From Oryzias latipes (taxonomy: Eukaryota; Chordata; Actinopteri; Beloniformes; Adrianichthyidae): a stretch of DNA of 64,000 nt. Below the pieces are notes generated by a model that saw only the letters and a program-made list of their open reading frames with translations, ran no database searches and was not told the origin of the DNA. Each line of letters starts with the position of its first letter. Position 1 is the stretch's first letter. The position numbers were made by a program, and so were the translations under genes. Positions 22,624 through 35,548 of the stretch are shown here, piece after piece. The stretch covers positions 22,433,161-22,497,160 of the forward strand of contig NC_019876.2 in the NCBI RefSeq assembly GCF_002234675.1, written 5' to 3'.

Positions 22624-25600
22624 ATGGCCGCCACTGGGAATCTGTCTGAAGAGCAGGTGCACTGCTCCATTTGTCTGGACGTCTTCACCAACCCTGTTTC
22701 TATCCCCTGTGGACACAACTTTTGCCAGAACTGTATTCTGGGATACTGGAAGACCAGCCCTCTGTATCAGTGTCCCATGTGCAAGAAGTCCTTCTACAAG
22801 AGGCCAGACATCAGCGTCAACACGGTCCTGAGGGAAATCGCCGAGCAGTTCAAGCAGATCCGGGTCAAGAGCATGGAGGAAAAGGCCAGCACCAAACCAG
22901 CAGAGGGGAAAGCAAAGAAGTGGACAATGGAGAGAAGGAAAAAAGAGGATGAGGAGAGGCTTTTGGAGGAGGATAAGAAGCAGCAGCTTGTAGAGGAGCT
23001 TAAGCAAAAACAGGAGGAAGAGTTGAGAAAGAAGCAAGATGACTTGCCCCCTTTAATCCCTCCGGAGGTGGCCTCCAAAGCATCTCCTTCAACCTTACTC
23101 CAAACTGTAGTCGAGGGTCCTGCACCACCTCTACCAGAAACGTCCCCTCCCCCTTCACCTCCTTTGTCCTTACCTTCACCTCCTTCCCCATCCCCTCTTC
23201 TCTGGGAGGAGGTCCTCTGCGATGTCTGCTTGGGAGAAGGGCGGCCCAAAGCAGTCAAGTCCTGCCTGGTTTGCCTGAGCTCGTACTGCGAGGAGCACCT
23301 GAATTCCCACGCCGCCCGCTTCACCAAGCACAAGCTGATGGAGCCCGTGGCCAACATGGAGGACAGAATGTGTCCAAAGCACGAGCGGCTGCTGGAGCTC
23401 TTCTGCAAGAAGGACCAGACGTGCGTGTGTGTGCTGTGCACGGAGACTGACCACAGGGCTCACTACACCGTTCCCGTGGAGAGGGAGTGGACAGAGAAGA
23501 AGGTGGGGGGCCACCACACCACCCACACGCTCCGCTCCACGGTTCCAAGGTTCAGATAAACTAAGAGCATCTGCAGAGTTCTGCTGAGACGGCAGCGTCA
23601 GCAGACTAAATAAAGACAAACCAGCAAAGACCACGACTCCTATTTCAGAACTGATGAGGTCTGATACCAAAAACTTCTATGAAAGAAGAGAACTCATTTA
23701 GGCAAAAAACTGAACACTATTCTTTAGTTAAAAGCAATATTTGCTGGGTAAAAAAAAACAGTATCGACATTTCTCTGCAGAACTACAAACATAAAAAAAC
23801 ACTGAGACACGTATCGGGTAGATTTTGTGCAGGTCCCACCAGGACTTGATTTCTGGTCAGATGTGAGATAAAGTTTCCTTAAGATTACCCAGAATTCAAA
23901 GGAAATGGTAGAATTTGTTTGTTAAAGCATATTTGTAGGAACATTCTGAACTGCTGAAGGCGATATAAATGTAACTTTAGAGTGCATCTGAATAAAAAAA
24001 CAAAACTTTTGGCTTTGTCAGACATCAAAGTCGCTCTGAAGGTCAGCAGCTAGGATGTGAGGTCATGGTTCTCCACTGAAAAAAGGGGGAATGTCCCTCC
24101 AGAAAGAAGAGTTTAAAGACAAATGACCATGACCCCTACACCTACCTGTGGATATGAACGAGCGGTTGAAATAAAGGAAAAGAGTTTCCTTCCAGGGTGC
24201 TGGGATGTCCTGAAGCCCAGGATCACCTGCTCCTCCATACGGAGAAAAGTAGCTTAGGAGGTCTGGACTGAGGGGACTGGTCTTTGCATCCTTAGTTTAA
24301 AAATTCCAGTTAAAAGATAAAATTTAAAAAAAGGTTTAACACCTGAACAGGTTTTAGTCAGCTCATTTGCTTCATAGATGATACTGTTGCTCACATTTTC
24401 CCCTTCACAATCTTACAGACAAAAAGTGAGTTGGTGCAGTTTAAAAAGTGTTTATAAAGTTTATAAAGCGACAGGCAAGTGACGTGCAAACATATTTAGC
24501 TCTAAACCCGTTTATTTTTCATAACTTTGTTTGGTTGTTCTTTCATAACTCAGAGCAAAACCACTCACTGCATGTAGTAATGAACAACTACATAACATCA
24601 AATATATCAGCTTTAACTTGTTTTCTCCCCTTCCTGTGCAGGCACAGCTGAAGAGAACGGGGATTGATGTGCAGCAGATGATCCAGGACCGAGTGACCAA
24701 GGTGGAAGAGATCAAACTCTCCCTGGAGCTGAACAAAGTCTGTTTTCAAAAACGTGCATGGAAGACTTGGACCACGCTTGGTTTCCAACACTTGTGTTTG
24801 AACTTTCAGGCCAGTGCAAAGAAAGAGATGGACGAGAGCATGCAGGTCTTCTCAGAGCTGGTGCGCTCCATCCAGAGGGCGCAGGCCGAGCTGGTTGTGG
24901 CCATCGAGGAGAAGCAGAGGCAGACAGAGCGCCGTGCCCAGGGCCTCATCTCCGAGCTGGAGCAGGAAATCTCTGAGCTGAAGAGGAGGAACGCAGACCT
25001 GGAAAACGTGGCTCGGACCGATCACATTCACTTCTTACAGGTTTGAGGAGAACATAGTTGCAGTTTTGACCCCCCACTTCAATTCAATTTTATTTGTATA
25101 GCCCTAAATCACAACAAGAGTCGTCTCAATGGGCTTCGTACCAGTAATTGTAAGGAAAAACATAAAATCAAAAGGATCATGAATACATAGAATTCAATAG
25201 GAAAATACTAACTAAACAGACTAAACTAAACTGGGCATTCCTGCCCTTAGACCCTCCTCTGCGGTAAAGCTTGGTTGTTGGAGAGTGGCCTAAAACCTCT
25301 TCTCATCACTGTATTATAAACTTCAGTTTCCCAAAGTTCAGATTTTGAATTTCTGAATTGGTGAGTTAAGTTGCACATTTAGATTGCAGTGAAACACATA
25401 GATTCTATGGACTGGGTTATTGTTTGCATTCTTTGCAATTTTAACTACACTTGGTACTTTTTTTGAAGCTTTTGAGCTAAAACAATGCCAGAACACTGAA
25501 GCCGTCATGCAGAAGGCCTCACATTAAACAAAAGGATCTTTGTGATCTTCTTAGGTTGAGGCGTGAACAGTCCAACTTCAATGGGAGGAAGGTTGCTGCC

Positions 25601-27474
25601 GCAAGTCCAGTAATTTCTGATAATGGACACCTCAAAGTTAATGATATACCATGGTCACTTACAAAATAAATAAATAAATACTTAATCAATTAGTAGTGCA
25701 TTAATCTGGCTATTTTATTGATTAAACCAGTTTTCATAGAGAGCAGACTATTTGACATGTGCTATGATGTGTTGTCATGGTAATGGGTACTGAGTCTGCA
25801 CCGACCTTGCTCTACGGCTGCAGAGGAAAGTCGTATGTCAGCTAAACGTCAAGAAAGCATGATGTCAGAGGAAAGGTTCACCTCTTCATGCTTGTTTTTG
25901 TCCAAATGATGAGGCAAAAGTTTGTTTAAAAGAAACAAGGTCCACAAGTAGTTTTCTAGATCTTTTCTACTGTCTTGTTGTTGTGATAAATGTGGAATAT
26001 GTTTCAAATTTCTGTTGTTCCTGTTACCAACTGGTGCTTAGGCCAGCACAACAAAAGAGAAGATTCAGGCTCACCAGAAATTCTTTTTCAGGTGTCCATT
26101 ATCACTGTATGTCACTTTTTAATGGACACCCTGCAGCCAATCAGAATCGAGTATGGTATAAGACACCAGAACGATCTGTTCATCAACATTACTGAAAAAC
26201 CATGATGTTGAACCAGTAAAGACTGAATAAGGTTTTGAGAGCTGATTGATTGAAGAACCAACATGGACATGTGAGGATGCAGCCACCCAATCATACGACC
26301 AGAACAGTCAAAGTCACAGATAAGTTCAGTTCAGCCAATACCACTAATGAAAATCTATTTATGATGTAAATGACTTCTGGCCACTAGGTGCTGCTGTTTG
26401 CAAACTATGAATTGTTTCCTTGAGCAACATTTTATAGTAGTTACTGTATAAAATGTGAGCCTGACTTTTCTCTTGAATTTCTGCACGTTATAAACTTCTC
26501 CCTCACACATTTTTCCTGCTCCTGTGTTGTTCAGAATTGTAAATAATGTGGTCTGAGATGTTTTGGTGTGGTCCTCAGAGCTTCCCTGCCCTCTGCACTC
26601 CCCCATCTGTGAAGGACTGGTCTGAGACCAGCGTTCCCACTGACACCTGTGTGGGAATGATCCGGAGAACCGTCTGCCACCTGGAGGCTACCCTGACCGA
26701 AATGATTGACAAACTGTTAGAAAATGGTGGGAAAATTCTCCTTTTAAAAATGTGACAGTTTGTCAATAATGTAGTGAATTTGGAGTTAAAATGGATTTTT
26801 CTTCTCTGATTTCCACAGAGATCACAAAGGCTCAGAAATATTCAGGTGATTGTTTTTATCTACAGATTTTTGCGTTGTAGTCATTCATGACAGAACAAAG
26901 TCCTGGTTTTGCTTCCACAGTGGACGTGACTCTGGACCCCGACACGGCCAACCCATGGCTGCAGCTGTCTCAGGATCGGCGTCAGGTGAGGCACCTGGGG
27001 GCCTGGCAGGACCTCCCCGACCACCCTGATCGCTTTGACACTGTGGTGATAGTGCTGGGACGCGAGGGCTTCACTTCCGGCAGACATTACTGGGAGGTCC
27101 AGGTGGGGGACAAAGACGACTGGTACATCGGTGTGGCCAGGTCTTCGGTGAACAGGAAAGGAAGGATCTCTGTCAGTACAACCCAGGGCTATTGGGCTCT
27201 GGCCCTGAAAAAAGGCCAGGGCTACCGTGTATCCACAGCCCCAGCACTGCAGCTTTCGCTTGAGTCTAAGCCCAAGAGGGTGGGGGTGTACGTGGACTAT
27301 GAGGAAGGTCAAGTGTCTTTTTATGACGTGAAGGCTCGGACCCACATTTACACGTTTGAAGCTTCTTTTACAGAGAGGATTCGTCCCTTCTTCTACCTTT
27401 ACTGCTGCGATAAAGCCTCTGAGACCATGGTGATCAGTCCTGTAGGTGAGAAAAGTCTGATCAAGCAGAGCTAA
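22624..27474 (+). CDS. TRIM E3 ubiquitin ligase 2, btr/TRIM39-like, with long linker (6 coding exons)
   Basis: Predicted RING-type ubiquitin ligase of 644 aa. Exons: 22624-23502 (acceptor before 22622), 24642-24737, 24810-25040, 26579-26726, 26819-26845 and 26921-27474. The RING is at about 14-53 (CSIC, CGHNFC, CPMC), B-box 1 at 199-229, B-box 2 at 250-282 with all ligands, then a coiled coil and PRY-SPRY (LDP, WEV, VDYE). RING and both B-boxes lie in one exon. Between RING and B-box 1 it has about 145 residues, including a Lys/Glu-rich helix-like run and a run of about 45 residues dominated by Pro and Ser, far longer than in genes 3 and 4. The donor after the 96-bp exon (gtctgt) is weak and the next exon is 231 bp, one codon short of its paralogues. 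ATG at 22624 is the first one in frame before the RING. Confidence 0.88.
25079..25300. repeat. Fish interspersed repeat 'ttcaattttatttgtatagccc' in intron of TRIM gene 2
   Basis: Starts 'ttcaattcaattttatttgtatagccctaaatcacaacaagagtcgtctcaatgggctt'; a shorter, related piece is inserted in the Tc1 transposase near 60020-60100. Common in teleosts; class uncertain. Confidence 0.6.
25590..26200. repeat. Dispersed repeat, copy A, intron of TRIM gene 2
   Basis: Shares ordered blocks with 31880-32310: 'taatttctgataatgg', 'cacttacaaaa', 'ctgcttgttt.tgtcca', and 'gccaatcagaatcgagtat'. It lies in the intron after the 231-bp exon. The other copy lies in a different intron of gene 3, so these are separate insertions and not a shared ancestral intron. 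Confidence 0.45.
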
Positions 27475-27699
27475 GGAGGTGAAAAAGGACAGACTGGATG
27501 GATAAGTGTGACACCCGCATGCCCATTCCTCCCGTGTCTTCTACCTGCAGACCGTGGAACCAACAACAAACGGGGCAGCTACACATTAGGCAGTTGCTCT
27601 TTAATTGCAATCTTTGGGTGCAGAGCACACAAAAGCAGCACAGTTCTGCAGGAATGTTTTGATAGATAGAAGAAAACGCGCATGGACACACAGCAGTAA

Positions 27700-27902
27700 C
27701 CCTTGTGCTATCCTAGGCACTTTAACGTTGGGAGTTGGGTCATCTAGACCCACTAGACAGTGCTCTGAACCTTTTTTCTTCAATGATTTGTGATCCTCAC
27801 TGGTGTCCATGGATTACATGAAATCTTTCCACCTTTATCCACCTTTGTCATGGTAGGGAGAACACGTCAATGTAAGGGTGGGGTCATCTAAGATAGCACA
27901 AG
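27700..27902 (+). mobile_element. TTAA-flanked MITE, copy 3
   Basis: Same family and orientation as copy 1, starting CCCTTGTGCTATCC and ending GATAGCACAAG before TTAA. The last bases of the right end are lost. It lies 0.2 kb past the stop codon of TRIM gene 2, so it may be in that gene's 3'UTR. Confidence 0.75.
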
Positions 27903-28036
27903 TTAATAATGGATGGGATGTTTGAGCATTTGGGTAAATCTAGATGATTATTCAGAGTAAGATCCTAAATTTTATTTTGAATTTTGTTGTTTTAGACAAA
28001 TTTGTTTTGTTTTGTTTGCTTATTTGACAACGACTA

Positions 28037-28288
28037 AATAAATATGTTATGTTCCCAAAAAAGTATTTCTTTAAAACCTCAGAGTTGCTGTTTTGTAGTT
28101 TGAATGTAATTATAAGTTTACCTGGTTACTGGACTTAACGTCCCATTTAGTGCCGTTCTAGTTTTATGGATTTCTCTTCAAACAGCAATGACAGGAGCCT
28201 CCATGCATGGTATATAATGATTTAGACATCTTTTTTGTTGGATGTTGGATACTGAAATTTCCTGCAAAAACAAAAGTGCATCAATAAA
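28037..28288 (+). terminator. Candidate poly(A) signals of TRIM gene 2
   Basis: AATAAA at 28037-28042 and at 28283-28288, between TRIM gene 2 and the presumed first exon of TRIM gene 3. Which one is used cannot be told. Confidence 0.4.
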
Positions 28289-28347
28289 GAATTTCTGACA
28301 AAATATCTGGACAGAACTCCTTTCTGTTTCAGGAAAAAAAACACTTA

Positions 28348-28360
28348 AGTTTCATTTCAG
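28348..28360. promoter_or_regulatory. ISRE-like motif upstream of TRIM gene 3
   Basis: AGTTTCATTTCAG is two GAAA half-sites on the minus strand separated by one base, where a full ISRE has two. It lies about 90-140 bases upstream of the likely 5' exon, a normal position for interferon control, but it is not a perfect site. Confidence 0.3.
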
Positions 28361-28439
28361 TCAAATTATGTAACTTTACCACACCCTCCTCCTCTTGCAA
28401 GAACCTCCTAAGAAGACATTCATCTCATTACTTATGCAG

Positions 28440-28487
28440 AGGGCGGTCATCTGAGCTCGGCTGCAGGACCAACAAGTGTCGGGACGG
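28440..28487 (+). other. Candidate 5' non-coding exon of TRIM gene 3
   Basis: A GC-rich segment ends GGGACG before a consensus donor, gtgagt, at 28488, about 0.84 kb before the RING exon acceptor at 29324. TRIM genes 1 and 4 have an upstream exon at a similar distance. The transcription start is unknown. Confidence 0.45.
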
Positions 28488-29334
28488 TGAGTTCTACCTT
28501 AATTGGATTTTTTCACATTTTTATTTTCAAGAGTAAAACTATATATGGATTGTCATCCGGCTTCATGTGAAATTGAGTCATCAGGCGTGTCTGCATTCTT
28601 TTCAGCCAAGTCATGCCTTGCTGCTGTTTTTGCTTTTTTCAAATTCATAATAAAATATAACAGCAGTTAACTTTATTGTGTGTTTAATGCCCAACTTTAA
28701 ATACTTTGTAACAAACTTTGCATTTTTGCCTTAATTCTGTCACAGAATGTGCAATGTTTAAGTAGCAAAAGAAAAAGCCTTTTGGAGGATTGATTTTTAT
28801 TTTAGTTTTGATTTGATGCAGTGACTTTGTGAAAATGAAAAAGCATTTCTGTTAATCGATTTTAGTTTTCAAATTTAAAATTTCTAATTAAATTTTGCTA
28901 GACAATAACTAGAGAACTTTTTGAAAATGAAATGTCAAATACCATTTTTTTATCATTTAATTAAGCGACAGAATAAGAAGAAAAAGAAAAAGAAAAAAAA
29001 AAACGTTTGGCTGATTGATTATTCATTTAATTTTTGGAGTCAACAAAGGCATCATCTTTTTTCTTTTTTCATTTCTGGTATTGACTTTTATTTTTAGTTG
29101 TGCAACCTAAATGCTTCCATACTTTGAAAGTAATCAATCCTCTTGGAACAGAATAAAAACTTTGTGTTTCTATGTAGCTGAGCAAATATTAACCATAAAT
29201 TAATCTGTTTGTGTGGGTGTGTGTGTGTGTGAGGGGAAGGGTCACTTTATGCATCCTTGCATAAAGTAACAAATATATTTCTTTTTCCCAGCCGGAAAGA
29301 GAATAAAAATGTCTTTTCCTGCAGAGCTTTTGCA

Positions 29335-32300
29335 ATGTCGGCTTTCAGCGCTTTTGCTTCTTTGCCGGAGGATCAGTTCCTCTGTTCCATCTGTCTGGAC
29401 ATCTTCACCGACCCAGTCACCACCCCTTGTGGTCACAACTTCTGCAGAACCTGCCTGAGTCAACACTGGGACGACAACGAGCTTTGCCACTGCCCCAGGT
29501 GTAATAAAAGATTCCCCAGCAGGCCAGATTTCTGCACAAACACCATCATCTCAGAGATTTCAGTCCAGGTGAAGAGGAGAAAACTGGAGGTGATGGAAGA
29601 TGAGGGCAAGCCGTGGCGGGTGATGTGTGACATCTGCACACAGTTCAAGCTCAAGGCCTCAAAATCCTGCCTGGTGTGCTTGACGTCTTACTGTGAGGCA
29701 CACCTGGAGCCCCACCACAGAGTCCCCGCCCTCAGGAGGCACGGACTGATCGAGCCGGTGGAGAACCTGGAGGAGAGGGTGTGTGAGAAGCACAACAGGG
29801 TGCTGGAGCTCTTCTGCAGGCAGGAGCGAGTCTGCATCTGCCTGCTGTGCAGCGAAGCAGAGCACAAAGACCACCAGTTTGTGGCTGTTGCAGAGGAGGC
29901 AGCTCAGCAGAGAGTGAGACACTGCTTATTCTTCTCTGAAGCACTGAGCCTAATGGAAATAAAATCCCAGATTTCATCAGATTTTCTCTCCTTTTGATGT
30001 ATGTTTCAGGAGAATATCGAATCCACAAAGGCAAAGATCGAACAAATGATCAATGAGAGAAAGGAAAAGATAAAAGAAGTCACTGAAATCTCAGAAATGA
30101 GCAAAGTGAGTGTGCAGACAAACATGTTTCTCACTGGAAATAGTTTTTTGTGTGTAAACATTTTCTTTAAAAACAGGTACAAGCAAAAAAAGATTTGGAA
30201 GACATTGAGCAACTTTTTACTGCTTTGATGGAAAATGTCCAGAATGTGCAAAGTAAGCTCAAATCCAACATAGAACGAAAGTTGAGCAAATCTCAGGAGA
30301 AGATGCAGGCCATTGTTGGAAAACTGCAGGAGGAAATCACAGAGCTGCAGAGGAAAGACACGCAGCTGCAGGAGCTCTCACAAAACCAAGACTCCCTACG
30401 GATGTTGCAGGTCAGTTCTTCCTCAAGAGCACCGACTCATGAGCTCTGCAACTGAACCATCAGCGTACATCACAGTATTTTATCATCATTTCATATCATC
30501 ATTTTATCTGTCATTTCAGTATTTGACTGTATTTCCGTTAAATGAAACTACAGTGGAAAAGCAGAAAAAGGAACACAAACAATTTGTACATTTTCACAGA
30601 CAGGGACAGGTTTACCCAGGAAACACACACACAACTTTATTTAGACATTTCTGACTCGTGATAAACTCAGAGCCGAGTTTCGGCCTGAAATGAAATCCTT
30701 TTTTTCTATTTCAGTCAAACAGAGACTCAGACTTCTGATGTCCAGGTTTAGGCTGATTCATGCCCTCATCTCCTACATGGTAAATGACTGGAACAGTCTT
30801 CAGAAAACTAGTTTATTAGCTAGTTTGGACCAGAACCAAGAGAAATGACCAAATGACTTGTGTTCTCACCTCCTTACACTCAATAGAACTGATTTAAAGG
30901 TGCTGGTTTATTAACCACCCAATGCTTTGGGTATTTATAATCCCACCTGGTGGTTCCTAAACCCAGCAGATCTGAGAGGAAACTCCAGAACATGATGTTT
31001 GAACTAAAAAGGGTTGAGTAGCACAAATGACAATGAAATCAGTTTTAAATTCAAACATGCTGCATCACATACGCTCTGTTTGCTACATTTCTGTTTAAAT
31101 GCTGAGACTCTTTGGAAAGTGTAAAGCAGACCATCAGTGATTCAAACATGCAACCTGCCCTTGTCTGCTCAGCACAGGGGAAAGTTTCTCACCATCTTGT
31201 CAATCATTTCAGACCCTACAGTCTCTGCAGACCATCTCTGATCAGACGGACTGCTCCCAGATTCGAGTTTACTCGGACCTGTGCGTGCAGACAGTGAGGA
31301 GAGCTGTGAGTCACATCATGGATGTTTTTGGAGCTGAACTGAGAACTCGGACCAACACCGGTAAACATCTGCTGCGCTGCTTTCTTCTCTCTCCGTCACG
31401 ACTGTGCAGTAACGGTTGTTTTCATCTTTTTCAGAGCTGAGTAGGTTGCGCCAATACAAAGGTGAGATCTTTAACTTAAGAAATAATACTAGATCTAATA
31501 ATACAGGAACTATCCATCCAACGCCTGCTTGCGCGAGAAAGGAAATGTTTAAGTCTCCCCAAACCTTTCAAAATCTGACTCAAAGAGGTACAGTAGATGT
31601 AGAAATGTCTCTCTGGAATAGTCAACAAGTTTAATCTCTGAAGTTAAATAGTAAAGATGGCAGTTAATTCACTGATCTGAAAAAGATTTGATTTCATTTC
31701 ATGTTGTTAAGAAGTTGACAATTAACAGGTTGCTGGCATTCTCCACCCTCAATTCTGCCTAAAGCAGGACGTGTTGACAGCAGACGGGCTCAGCTTGTCC
31801 TGCAGCTCCAGTAGTATTAATGCTTTAATAATTGGAAACATTTTATCACACGCCGTGGAAGCCTGAAGCGTTGGACGGTTGCTTTCCAGGAAGTGCGTTA
31901 ATTTCTGATAATGGTCATTTACAAAAGAAATAGATATTCAACCAGTTTTAAGTACTTTATTCTTATTATATTTTCGGTTTAGATTCTTTCTTCACAAAAT
32001 TACAGCGGCAGGTTGTGTTACTGTGCGGCAAGGGAATATGTGCTGATCGTCACAATAATTTGATGATAAATAAAGCATCAGTTCAGAGAGAACGTTCATC
32101 TCTTACTGCTTGTTTATGTCCAGGTGATAAAGTTAAAATTTGTTTTAAAGAAGCCAGCGCAGTGATATGGAACATTTAAGCTATATGACCATAACTTCTT
32201 TTTTAGGTGTGTATTCTCAATGTGAATTGTCACTTTTTAATTCCAAACCCAATAGCCAATCAGAATCGAGTATTCAACCGAACAATGGTATAAAATAATG

Positions 32301-32867
32301 TGAATTGTATTATATTATTACATATTTTGCTTTTTCCATTTAGAATTGGTGACGTTTGACCCGTCTACTGCTGGTGGAAACCTTGTGGTGTCTGACTTTG
32401 GAAAACGTTTAAAGCATCCTAAAATAATCTACTCATCATCATCTGACGACACAGAGAAGTTCCACCTGCCCATGATTTTGGGGACAAAGGGCTTCTCCTC
32501 TGGCCGGCACTATTGGGAGGTCCAAGTGGGCATGAGGAACATCTGGGACGTAGGTGTTGCTGCAGAGACAGCTGATAGATCTGGACGGGCAGCTCTAAAA
32601 AAAGAGAACGGCTTCTTTGCCATTGGAAAGCGGGGGTTTGACTACCAGGTTCATGGTACACCCTACAAGGTTCTCCATCTGTGTCCCAGGCCTAGAAACC
32701 TAGGCGTGTATTTGGACTACGAAGAAGGGAGGGTGTCCTTCTATGACGTGGGAGAGAAGCAGCACATTCATTCTTTTTTGGGGGTGGAGTTCACCGGAAA
32801 ACTTTTCCCATATTTCTATCTCTACAGCAAAACAAAGAAATCTGAATCCCTAGTTCTGCACAATTAA
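29335..32867 (+). CDS. TRIM E3 ubiquitin ligase 3, btr/TRIM39-like (6 coding exons)
   Basis: Predicted RING-type ubiquitin ligase of 535 aa, the shortest of the four. Exons: 29335-29913 (acceptor before 29325), 30010-30105, 30177-30410, 31213-31360, 31435-31461 and 32344-32867; all GT-AG and in phase. RING at about 17-56 (CSIC, CGHNFC, CPRC), B-box 1 at 98-127, B-box 2 at about 150-182 with all ligands (CEKH, FCRQ, CLLC, HKDH), coiled coil over the next three exons, and PRY-SPRY with FDP in place of LDP, WEV, and LDYE. The RING to B-box linker is short and has a basic KRRK patch. The intron between the 96- and 234-bp exons is only 71 bases. The N-terminus most resembles bloodthirsty-type TRIMs. 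Ubiquitin ligase activity is inferred from the intact RING. Confidence 0.88.
31880..32310. repeat. Dispersed repeat, copy B, last intron of TRIM gene 3
   Basis: Ordered blocks shared with 25590-26200, including 'taatttctgataatgg' and 'gccaatcagaatcgagtatt'. It ends just upstream of the SPRY exon acceptor. Confidence 0.45.
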
Positions 32868-34030
32868 GGATCCTTTTTAAATTCCTTAATAACTGTCCAA
32901 CAAGACAAAAGTTAAATTAACAGGACAGCAGGTTGTAGAAGAACATGATCATTTGTAGAACATTTATGACATTGGTACAGGTTAATGTAAGAAATTATAC
33001 ACAATATAAAACAGACACATATTTATACCCATAACGTTTTCTTTTCTAAAGTCTTCTGCATGTTTAACTCTGTTTTTCTTTGGTGCTGCAGCCTCGACCA
33101 ACCTTTGAACCCTCCGAGTTTAGCAGCTACACTTAGTGGACAAAACTGAGTTTCTTGTTGTCAAGCATTGAGAGAAATACAGATGATCTCTTGGAAAAAA
33201 TTAAGCTTGAATTGAGACGGGTTGACGGGATGATGCCTGCCTCAACAGCGATTTCTGAATGGTCAATCAGGCAGGTCAAAGTAAAAATGACAATGTTGAG
33301 TCCGCGCATAAGTATTTTTATTTTTGGTGATTAATCTGACTTTTTAATGCTAGGTTGAACAAGAAATGTATTACTTTTGAAACCAACCTCCAGTGGTCTT
33401 TTGAGAAATTGCAACAGTTACATCCAAGTTTGCATCAAATTGAGAGAAGTAGGTTGGGAGATTGTGTTCTGCGCTCTTCTCGCTCTGAAGACAATTGTAT
33501 TTTCATGTTATGAAAAAAAAATCAATCTGGGATTTATTTGGTTTTATTTAGCTTTGTGGACTTTTAGCTGAGCTAATTAACCTGCTATACTTGGATCCAG
33601 TCCTCTGCCTTTTCTTGTGACACTATCCCAGATCCACCAACCCACATCACCCACTTTATAATTAAAAACTACAAAAACGGAATGTTAAGAAAGTAAAAAG
33701 TCCCTTGTTTAAAGAAATTTTTAAAGATTTTTTTCTGTCTTGCAAGAAAAATAATTTTAAGAAAGTTTGTCAATCGCAAAATAATCTTAGTTTAAGCCTG
33801 GTCTAAACTGGTAAATCTGATTATAGTGACATAAAATGTTTTTAAATAGGTAAAAATATGAGGGCAGCTCACAGGATGTTCATAACATCAACAACATCTG
33901 TAAATCTGTAAAACCTTCAGAGTTACCATTCCGTTAGACAGCTGTCCATCAGTTGTTGAATGAACCCTGAAGCTCATTGGTTATCAGACGAAACCAGGGC
34001 TGAAATGTGTGATGTGTTTTAACATTTACA
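32868..34030. other. 3' flank of TRIM gene 3, no gene recognised
   Basis: AT-rich DNA without domain-like frames. No strong AATAAA was found close to the stop codon, so the 3' end of gene 3 is undefined. Confidence 0.4.
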
Positions 34031-35548
34031 TAAGGACCCTAATATAAATGGAGGCAATATTTTAAATGCAAAGGTTTGGACTTTTTAGAGGACAAAACGG
34101 CAGCCTGAAGGGGTTTTTCCCTGGATGGTCATCTGTCATAAACTGATTTCAGTGCTTGTGGTTTTGAAGGAAGAGCTCAGGAAAAGATCACCAACAGGTG
34201 TGGTCTAAAAGCAAACTGTCAGATCTGCAAAAGAGGAATCCTAATTTTAAATCATGAAGCTGTTTCCTTTATGCTTTGCATTTCCGTGTTTCACTGTGGT
34301 TCTTCTTCTCTCAAAAACATTCTGTTGTGCAACCTGCTTACTATATAAAGCTTGTGGTGTTTGAGTTTTCTGAACATCTTCATTGCTGTTTGTCTGTTTC
34401 TGTTGTGATGGTGTTATATTTAAAGGTGTGATATCACTTGTGAGAAAAAAGAAATGGTGCTCACAACCACACGTGATAAACACTGGCTATGACTAGAAAG
34501 TTGAACAGTCCAGCAGGGTGCAAGCAGAAGGATGATGGGAGCCTCCCTCAGTGATCTTCAGTCGTCATAGAACATTTTCCAGCTTATAATGTTGATAGGT
34601 GAGTTAGAACTTAATTTAAGGATTGTCTTCTTTTTTTTTTATTTTTTTTTTTTGAGTGTCGCCTTGAGATCACCTCAGAGCACCTCAGAAAACTCAACAA
34701 AATTGATTTTTTTTAAATAGAAGTTAGTAATCTTGTTGTTAATGTTAGTTTACTAGATAAGTATAAGATCGGTCGCCTGAAGTGGACTGCAACCACAGAA
34801 ACACAAAATGAACTCTAAACCCAAACCAAAAATCAGCAGACCTCACAAGAAACAACTGTTACCGACATATCTTTTTTGAAGCAATGTAGAACCCTTCTAA
34901 AATAATAATAAATGAACCAGCAAGTCAAGCATGCTCTCTGCTGGTGATGTCCTCAGTGTTTCTTTCTAATAATTGTAAATGAGAACTGGACTGAGTGAGT
35001 GTGGCATCACCCATAGAAATCGATTAAATTCAGCTTCAACCTAATGAAGACAATTCTATCGTTATTTTTTGTCTCCATGTTGGAGCCAGACGACGTCAGT
35101 CACCATTGATTGGTCCGAGTCTGTCTGAGTCAACATTTCTATGGCAACCACTCTCGCCAATCAGAAGTGAGCTAGTTGGAAGTCCACACCGCTACCACTT
35201 TAAAGTGGGGCTCAGGAGAATCTGTCAATCAAGCGTTTTAGATGTTAGATCTGGGGACCAGTGAGCACTACATACTTTTATTGAGGCCTCTGATTGGTCA
35301 GTGTCAATGTCCTTGATTGTATAAGAGAACTGGACTGAGTAGCCCCTCCCCCTTCCGTTGCATTCAGGAAGTAATAGATAGTTTTGGGATCAATGTCAAA
35401 ATCCCATAGACTTTGACTAACTATAGAGACATAAAGAGCTATTATTTAGTCATTCTATTGGTCAGAAAAAAACATTCTTGCTCTGATATATTTTTCAACG
35501 TGTTATTGCTAATTCAAAACATTTTTTTTATAGTTTTTTCTTTAATTC

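Noticed and set aside
22794..23441. Long antisense frame over the RING/B-box exon of TRIM gene 2
   Set aside because: Mirror of the Lys/Glu- and Pro-rich coding sequence on the plus strand, which has clear domain structure and splice sites.
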